From Chitinophaga sp. CB10 (lineage in GTDB: Bacteria; Bacteroidota; Bacteroidia; Chitinophagales; Chitinophagaceae): a stretch of DNA of 64,000 nucleotides. Where the stretch lies: positions 62,001-126,000 of the forward strand of contig MLAV02000007.1 in the NCBI GenBank assembly GCA_001870995.2, given 5' to 3'. Positions 59,146 through 64,000 of the stretch are shown one piece after another. Below the pieces are notes generated by a model that saw only the letters and a list, made by a program, of their open reading frames with translations, made no database searches and was not told where the DNA came from. Positions within the stretch are counted from its first letter, which is position 1. The number at the start of each line of letters is the position of its first letter. The translations under genes were made by a program, and so were the position numbers.

Positions 59146-59436
59146 TTAAGCCAGCTTCTGACCTTTCAGAATTACCGGCGTTTCAGCCAGTTTTGTTGCC
59201 GCCACTGTACCGAAAGCCTTGATATAAGGCTGCTGGTTATGCTGATTCAGTCCTTCCGCACTGGTCCATATTTCATGGAAGAAGAAAGTGTTTGCATCGT
59301 CATTGTCCTGGTGAAGGTCGTACTGCACGCAGGCAGCTTCCTTCCTGCTTTCTTGCACCATATTGAGCAGGACGGCCTTCACCTCGCTGGTAAATTCCGG
59401 TTTGCTTTTGATAATAGCTGTCAGGTAAATATTCAT
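59146..59436 (-). CDS. Antibiotic biosynthesis (ABM-type) quinol monooxygenase
   Basis: 96 aa. Small ferredoxin-like dimer fold: IYLTAIIKSKPEFTSEVKAV, LLNMVQESRKEAACVQYDLH, TFFFHEIWTSAEGLNQHNQQ, the YgiN/ABM pattern. It likely oxidises quinols or protects from quinone stress. The pairing with an MdaB-like quinone reductase 17 bp upstream copies the E. coli ygiN-mdaB arrangement, supporting a quinone redox role. Confidence 0.9.
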   Translation of the reverse strand: MNIYLTAIIKSKPEFTSEVKAVLLNMVQESRKEAACVQYDLHQDNDDANTFFFHEIWTSAEGLNQHNQQPYIKAFGTVAATKLAETPVILKGQKLA

Positions 59437-59453
59437 GTCCGTTCGATTTTTGA

Positions 59454-60074
59454 TTATAAAGTAGCTGCTTCCGTTACTTTCCTGGCAGCGAATACTTGTT
59501 CCAGGTGCTGGCGATAGCGCGCCATGTCGCGCGCCACGTCCGCGTTTTTCTCCACGTCGTGGAAGTGGAAGCTTTTCAGGGGCGTCATACCTGTGAAGGC
59601 GTTCATGCGGTGGAAGCCGAACAATACGCCTTCGTCCACGCTTTTCTGCTGGAAGAATTCGCCCGGCAGGGTGAATGCGGTGTCAGGCGCATTCCAGCTA
59701 CTGGTAACCATGTATTTTCTTCCGTGCAGGGTACCGCCTGTTCCGTAGTTGATGGCAGGGTTCGCAGAGGAGCGGCCGTCAGAATTGTAAATTCCTTTTG
59801 CATGCCCAGCGGTGAACACCACATCCAGGTATTGTTTAAACCCGTGAGGCAGCTGGAACCACCAGATGGGGGTATGGTAGATGATAATGTCCGCCCAAAC
59901 AAATTTCGCGACCTCTTCCTCCGGATCGTAGGCTTCCGCCACGTGGGTCGTTTTCACTTCATATCCCGGCTGGCTGCTAAAAAACGCTTCACTAACGCCG
60001 GTTACGGTCTGGTTAAATTGTCCTCCGGAATGCCCGAAAGATTGTCCGCCATTGATTATCAATACTTTAGTCAT
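59454..60074 (-). CDS. mdaB: NAD(P)H:quinone oxidoreductase, MdaB-like
   Basis: 206 aa flavodoxin-like fold. Begins VLIINGGQSFGHSGGQFNQT, the MdaB FAD-binding start, with KFVWADIIIYHTPIWWFQLP (about 72-91) and KYMVTSSWNAPDTAF typical of this group. It performs two-electron quinone reduction in the cytosol. Cotranscribed with the downstream quinol monooxygenase; TACCTTTG at 60114-60107 on the minus strand is a possible -7 box. Confidence 0.9.
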   Translation of the reverse strand: MTKVLIINGGQSFGHSGGQFNQTVTGVSEAFFSSQPGYEVKTTHVAEAYDPEEEVAKFVWADIIIYHTPIWWFQLPHGFKQYLDVVFTAGHAKGIYNSDGRSSANPAINYGTGGTLHGRKYMVTSSWNAPDTAFTLPGEFFQQKSVDEGVLFGFHRMNAFTGMTPLKSFHFHDVEKNADVARDMARYRQHLEQVFAARKVTEAATL

Positions 60075-60179
60075 ATTCGTGGTTTGTGTTTTTGTGTTTT
60101 GCTACACAAAGGTACCCCACGGCATTTTATCAGAAAAAGAATATAACTAATAGGTATCTATAAGAAAAATGATAGCTCA

Positions 60180-60932
60180 TCAGGGCCGTTTTGCCTGTTT
60201 AAAGTGGTTCCTCCGCCACCAGTTCGCATAATCCTCGCCGGACTCCTTGATAAACCGGAGGTAATCGTATTCATTTTCGAAGCTCAGGAGCATTTCGTAG
60301 GTGGGCCGGTATTCGATCATATAACCGTCCAGCATTTCCCCTTCCAGCCCTGTGATTTTTTGTACGAGGGCTTTGGTGAAGCGGTTGTCTACGAACTTTT
60401 CCTGTTCTTCCCGCACGAGCAGTTTGCGGAAGTTCTCCATGCGTTTGATCTTTCCGAGGCTGAAGAGTGCATCCAGGTTGACGCCGGCGCCGCCATAGGT
60501 GGCCCCGCCGGGGTTGGTGGTCAGGTATTCAGGCGCATAGTCGAAATACCGGCCGTACTCCCGGCGCCGTTCCAGGGAATCGGATTGGTAGGTCCTGGAT
60601 TTGGCGAATACTTCTACGGTAGGCAGCGTCTTCACGTCTACATAGAGTTTCATATCAAAAGGCCGGACCAGGCTGATTTCTTTTACGGGGAATAGCTGGG
60701 TGGACTTCCCCTGGTAGGAAAAGCGGAGCGAGTCGTTGACGCCTACTTTAATGGTATATCGGCCGAGGGAGTCCGTAATGGCGCCGCCGCCACCGGTAGA
60801 ATGTACGCTCACGCCCGGCAGCCCCATACTTTGGGTACGCTCATACACGGTGCCTTTGATCTGCACCTGCTGCGCATTTGCCAACAACCCGCACAGTAAC
60901 AGTAGTAATATTATCGAAGCCTTTCTTACCAA
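60180..60932 (-). CDS. Carboxypeptidase-regulatory-like domain protein with TTG start
   Basis: 250 aa. The start is read as TTG at 60932; no in-frame ATG exists before the signal peptide (VRKASIILLLLLCGLLANAQ). A CarboxypepD_reg-like beta domain spans about 23-105 (IKGTVYERTQSMGLPGVSVH, ITDSLGRYTIKVGVNDSLRF), then a helical region (SDSLERRREYGRYFDYAPEY to SFENEYDYLRFIKESGEDYA). Such proteins are common periplasmic/outer-membrane proteins in Bacteroidota; role unknown. Confidence 0.82.
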   Translation of the reverse strand: MVRKASIILLLLLCGLLANAQQVQIKGTVYERTQSMGLPGVSVHSTGGGGAITDSLGRYTIKVGVNDSLRFSYQGKSTQLFPVKEISLVRPFDMKLYVDVKTLPTVEVFAKSRTYQSDSLERRREYGRYFDYAPEYLTTNPGGATYGGAGVNLDALFSLGKIKRMENFRKLLVREEQEKFVDNRFTKALVQKITGLEGEMLDGYMIEYRPTYEMLLSFENEYDYLRFIKESGEDYANWWRRNHFKQAKRP

Positions 60933-61069
60933 TTGTGTCCAGAGATTTTGCTCAATCTAATACAGGTCTGACACATAGACAAACCGTTGCTGTAATATTA
61001 ACAAATCATTGTATTTGAAAACACTACAGTTTACAAAGATAAGCAACGGATCCCTTCCGGAGAAGCGCT

Positions 61070-62188
61070 TCACCCTGCGGCATGGGCGCACTCACGGGGA
61101 CGGCTGTACGAAGGGTAATCGATCAGTCCATGATCGCCTCCGTGGTAGAAGGTAGCCTCGTCGGCCGGCGCCAGCGGCCAGCCATGGCGGAACCTTTCCG
61201 GCAGGTCAGGGTTGGAGATGAAGGGCCTGCCAAACGCAATCAGGTCCGCCAGTCCCGCTTCCAGCATGGCTGTTGCCGTTGCCTGCGTATAGCCGCCGGC
61301 AAGGATAATGAGGTTGGGGAAGCGTTCCCGCAGTTCCTGTAAATACCAGTGGGGAATCGGGGGCTCGCCGTTGGTGGATTGGTCTGACAGGTGGATATAC
61401 AGCAGGGATGTTTTACGCAGCTCCTCTACGATGTACCGGTAGGTAGCCAGTTCTTCAGGAAAAGGCGGCAGGTCGTTCAACCCGGAGAAGGGCGAAAGGC
61501 GCAGCCCTGTACGTTCCGGACCGATGGCGTCCATGATGCCCTTCAGGACGTCCAGCAGGAAGCGGCTGCGGTTTTCAATAGAGCCCCCGTATTTATCCGT
61601 TCTGTTGTTGGTAAGCGGGTGCAGAAATTGCATGGGAAGAAAGCCGTGTGCGCCATGCACTTCCACCCCGTCAAACCCGGCGGCGATGGCCCTTTCTGCT
61701 GCCTGCACATGCGCTGCTACCAGGCCATCCGCTTCCTGGGTCGTCAGCGCATGCGGCACGGGAAAGGGCGCCTGCGCGTCATAAGGGGTGCGGAGCACGC
61801 CGGCTGCAGGAAGCGCGGATGCGCCTACCACCGGCTGCTGCCATTGGTTGGCTGGGTGACCGATACGGCCTGTATGCACCAGCTGCAGGAATATTTTGCC
61901 TCCCCGGGCATGCACCTGGCCGGTAATCTTTTTCCAGGCGGCCTGCTGCGCATCGTTGAAGATGCCGGGAATATTCAGATAGCCCACCCCGTTGGGTGAT
62001 ACTGCGGTATTTTCTGCAATGATGAGGCCTGCCCCGGCGCGCTGGGCGTAATAGATGCCCATGTTTTCCTGTGGCATGGCGCCTTCCGCGCGGCGGCGGC
62101 TCATAGGGGCCATTACGATCCTGTTGTTAAATGTTTGCTGCTTATAAGTCAGAGGCGTCAGTAATAGGTGTTTCATCTGTTGATTCAT
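61070..62188 (-). CDS. Old Yellow Enzyme family alkene reductase
   Basis: 372 aa (ATG 62188; ATG 62176 is an alternative). FMN TIM barrel: NRIVMAPMSRRRAEG, FLQLVHTGRIGHPANQW, VEVHGAHGFLPMQFLHPLTN, then NNRTDKYGGSIENRSRFLLD. The substrate-binding pair is His174/His177 (numbered from 62176), but the proton-donor tyrosine that normally follows (HGANGY) is Phe179. It should still bind FMN and NADPH and reduce activated alkenes, perhaps with altered chemistry. Divergent from an AraC-type regulator; minus-strand TACCTTTG at 62207-62200 is a -7 candidate. Confidence 0.92.
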   Translation of the reverse strand: MNQQMKHLLLTPLTYKQQTFNNRIVMAPMSRRRAEGAMPQENMGIYYAQRAGAGLIIAENTAVSPNGVGYLNIPGIFNDAQQAAWKKITGQVHARGGKIFLQLVHTGRIGHPANQWQQPVVGASALPAAGVLRTPYDAQAPFPVPHALTTQEADGLVAAHVQAAERAIAAGFDGVEVHGAHGFLPMQFLHPLTNNRTDKYGGSIENRSRFLLDVLKGIMDAIGPERTGLRLSPFSGLNDLPPFPEELATYRYIVEELRKTSLLYIHLSDQSTNGEPPIPHWYLQELRERFPNLIILAGGYTQATATAMLEAGLADLIAFGRPFISNPDLPERFRHGWPLAPADEATFYHGGDHGLIDYPSYSRPRECAHAAG

Positions 62189-62253
62189 TTTTTACGCATC
62201 AAAGGTAGGCGGGACTGTTACGCCGGAACAGGTACAAAAAAAGGTTTGTTTTG

Positions 62254-62261
62254 TAAATTTG
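62254..62261 (+). promoter_or_regulatory. -7 element of the AraC-type gene
   Basis: TAAATTTG fits TAnnTTTG. It ends 6 bp before the ATG at 62268, so the mRNA would have little or no leader. An inverted repeat CTGTT/AACAG (62215-62231) lies between this and the oppositely oriented box for the reductase gene. Confidence 0.45.
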
Positions 62262-62267
62262 CAGGTT

Positions 62268-63131
62268 ATGGCAAACAGAGCATTACACCGGCCCTTTGAA
62301 TTGTATGTTTCCGACCTGGAGCACTGGAATGAGCGCCCTCTCGTGCATCATTTTTTTGAATTGGTACAGGTGATGGAAGGCTCGGGCATGCGCACGCTCA
62401 ACAGGAATAATTACCCTTACGCGAAAGGGCATATCTATTTATATACGCCGCTGGACTGCCGGGGTTTTGAGAGTGACGCCCCTACCCGGCTTTGCAGTAT
62501 CCGTTTTTCGGAAGTCTTTTTGCATCAGAGCAAATCCCCGGCTGACAAGGAAAGGACGAGTCAATGGCTGCAACAGCTGGAACATATTTTCTTTCATCAC
62601 AACCGTTTCCAGGAAGTACAGATCACCCATCGGGGTGATTGCGAAATGATCGCCACGCTTATCCGCCAGCTGATCACAGAGTATGAAGGTCAAAGGGATT
62701 ATCATGAGGAGAATTTACAGCATCTGGTCACCCTGATGCTCAACATACTGATGCGTAACGTGGCGGGTAGCGCCAACGCCAAAGTCTGCCCCAATGGCGA
62801 AGAGCCTGTTATTAGCCGCATGCTGCTTTACATCCGGCAGCACATCGGGGAAGCAGATAAGCTGCGTGTGGATCACCTGGCGGAAACCTTTAACCTCTCA
62901 CCAAATTATGTAGGCGAGTATTTCCGGAAATATACCGGCGAAAGTTTACAACATTACATCACGCAACACAAAATCCGCATGGTGCAGCACCGGTTGCTGC
63001 ATAGTAATCTGACCATCGGGCAGATAGCGGCAGAATTGGGCTTTAACGATGAAAGCCACCTGGGGCGGCAGTTCCGTCGATATAGCGGCACCAGTCCAGC
63101 GGCCTTTCGGAAAAAGGCATTACCCTCCTGA
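62268..63131 (+). CDS. AraC family transcriptional regulator
   Basis: 287 aa from ATG 62268 (a TTG lies three codons earlier). N-terminal cupin-like ligand domain (about 10-150: LVHHFFELVQVMEGSGMRTL, YAKGHIYLYTPLDCRGFES) and C-terminal double HTH (about 180-285: VDHLAETFNLSPNYVGEYFR, LTIGQIAAELGFNDESHLGR). It is divergent from the alkene reductase gene (79 bp between starts) and probably activates it in response to a small molecule. Confidence 0.92.
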   Translation: MANRALHRPFELYVSDLEHWNERPLVHHFFELVQVMEGSGMRTLNRNNYPYAKGHIYLYTPLDCRGFESDAPTRLCSIRFSEVFLHQSKSPADKERTSQWLQQLEHIFFHHNRFQEVQITHRGDCEMIATLIRQLITEYEGQRDYHEENLQHLVTLMLNILMRNVAGSANAKVCPNGEEPVISRMLLYIRQHIGEADKLRVDHLAETFNLSPNYVGEYFRKYTGESLQHYITQHKIRMVQHRLLHSNLTIGQIAAELGFNDESHLGRQFRRYSGTSPAAFRKKALPS

Positions 63132-63474
63132 ACCCGCTTTCCGTTACTAACGGGTACGGACGTACGAAGCACTGGACAATCGCCCCGTATAAACACGTAA
63201 ACCCTACCGTGTTTTCACCCATTTTTGTACTTTTTAAAAAATAATTACGCATTAACCGGTCCGTAGCGATAGCCTGAAACCCTTATCAGTATTGATGTTT
63301 AGCAATAACAATTCATTAACCCCGGAGATTTTTAACAAAAATTTAGAAATGGTGATGACGGTCATCAATCTGAAAATATAAACTCTCTAATATTGTGATC
63401 GTAAACCGCAATGAACATTACTAACTATTCAGTTGCTGGTTTGTTTTTTACCTCAGAACTTAAAACCCAAAAAA
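63132..63474. other. Intergenic region with dyads upstream of the secreted protein
   Basis: About 340 bp without a gene. CCGTTA (63141-63146) and TAACGG (63148-63153) form a small palindrome past the AraC stop. TGATGAC/GTCATCA (63353-63367) is a second dyad. TAATATTG (63388-63395) is a one-mismatch -7 candidate for the downstream gene, giving a leader of about 70 nt. Confidence 0.5.
63353..63367. promoter_or_regulatory. Dyad upstream of secreted protein gene
   Basis: TGATGAC (63353-63359), G, GTCATCA (63361-63367): perfect 7-bp arms, 21 bp before the candidate -7 box, a typical activator or repressor position. No regulator identified. Confidence 0.4.
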
Positions 63475-64000
63475 ATGAAAGCGTTGTTCTTATCGGCTGC
63501 TATTGCGCTGGCCTCAATGAGCTGTTTTGCTCAAGCTTCAGACCACTCCACCGTTCACGTTGGTTTAGTACTGTCAAACATCATCCAGATCAATCCACCT
63601 GTGGATGGTATGGGTGCAATCTTTAATTCTGCTTCAGATTACACCAACGGGGAAGACCTGGTGGACATCTGGGGCAATCCTACCAGTGACTTTTCTGTTT
63701 ACTCCAACCGTAACTTTAATGTTACTATCAAAGCTGCATCAGCAACATTCTCTTATTTTAACCCGCTGAGCCCTACCAATCCAAACATGCCATGCAGCAT
63801 TCTGAAATATCGTTGCAGTGCAAACAGCACTGGCGGTACCAACAATGCCCCGTCATTTACTGCATTGAGCACTTCTAATGCGCCTTTGATCAGTGGCGGT
63901 ACAGCAGGAGCAAACAAACAATTCAGCGTACGCTTCAAAGCAGACCCAGGATGGTCTTACGGCGGCGGTCTGTACGGACTTGACGTAGTTTTAACAGCAA
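63475..64000 (+). CDS. Secreted beta-rich protein (3' truncated by the window end)
   Basis: Open from ATG 63475 to the window edge (175 codons, no stop). Signal peptide MKALFLSAAIALASMSCFAQ. The mature part is Ser/Thr/Asn-rich with alternating hydrophobics (VHVGLVLSNIIQINPPVDG, DFSVYSNRNFNVTIKAASA, QFSVRFKADPGWSYGGGLYG), like fimbrial-type or spore-coat-like beta-sandwich proteins. Two Cys (about 121 and 129) may pair. Codons favour T/A in third position (GCT, GTT, ACT), unlike the GC-rich neighbours, which suggests very high expression or a different origin. Family not assigned. Confidence 0.75.
   Translation, partial: MKALFLSAAIALASMSCFAQASDHSTVHVGLVLSNIIQINPPVDGMGAIFNSASDYTNGEDLVDIWGNPTSDFSVYSNRNFNVTIKAASATFSYFNPLSPTNPNMPCSILKYRCSANSTGGTNNAPSFTALSTSNAPLISGGTAGANKQFSVRFKADPGWSYGGGLYGLDVVLTA

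Noticed and set aside
1..64000. tRNA, rRNA, transposase, integrase or prophage genes.
   Set aside because: None was found on reading both strands; no terminal inverted repeats or target duplications typical of insertion sequences were seen.

Overview
The window comes from a Bacteroidota genome, most likely Chitinophagaceae and close to Chitinophaga. The evidence is a SusC/SusD polysaccharide locus with a heparinase-type lyase, a type IX secretion (gliding-type) C-terminal sorting domain, several TAnnTTTG -7 promoter elements, a bactofilin, a long Bacteroidota-type signal peptidase I, and a lysine hydroxylase that strongly resembles the Chitinophaga enzymes. No rRNA, tRNA, CRISPR array, transposase or prophage gene was seen.

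Layout. 1-2.6 kb: bactofilin, a DUF3820 protein, a lipoprotein and an Lrp/AsnC regulator. 2.6-4.3 kb: a GH30 xylanase-type lipoprotein behind two LacI-type operator-like sites. 4.4-8.1 kb: a leftward operon (HGSNAT-like membrane protein, kptA, map, THUMP methyltransferase). 8.1-11.6 kb: DUF4349 lipoprotein, the yhcH-GNAT-yccF operon, a PAS-only protein and a cold-shock protein. 11.7-18 kb: lepB, an LCMT-like methyltransferase, a divergent MocR regulator/AhpD-like pair with a clear operator, and a DUF899 redox protein with a CPxC membrane partner. 18.1-26.7 kb: a leftward PUL (SusC, SusD, two lipoproteins, heparinase II/III) preceded by LacI-type palindromes. 27.1-34 kb: a seven-gene TetR-TolC-HlyD-ATPase-ATPase-permease-permease exporter operon, equivalent to E. 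coli cecR/ybhGFSR with the double ATPase split in two. 34.4-38 kb: NTF2-like protein, PhnB-like VOC protein, ECF sigma factor, a Dps gene interrupted by an amber codon, and an aldo/keto reductase.

38.2-46.9 kb is the most interesting part: a compact leftward operon for an NRPS-independent hydroxamate siderophore. It encodes an FAD lysine/diamine N-monooxygenase, an MFS exporter, an AlcB/IucB-type acyltransferase, an IucA/IucC synthetase, a fatty-acid-hydroxylase-superfamily membrane enzyme, an Fe(II)/2-oxoglutarate lysine hydroxylase and a PLP decarboxylase. The gene set predicts a desferrioxamine/bisucaberin-type product built from C-hydroxylated cadaverine. A LuxR-type regulator (47.1 kb) and a TonB receptor-DUF4198-PepSY operon (47.9-52.2 kb) next to it look like the matching uptake arm.

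52.3-64 kb holds mixed genes: a lipoprotein, a T9SS-sorted adhesin-like protein, ThuA, SRPBCC, DUF72, a quinol monooxygenase/MdaB pair, an AraC regulator divergent from an Old Yellow Enzyme homologue with an unusual active site, and the start of a secreted protein cut off by the window end. Three separate short-period repeat arrays sit exactly at convergent gene ends (13.9, 17.9 and 38.0 kb), and two of them run into coding sequence.
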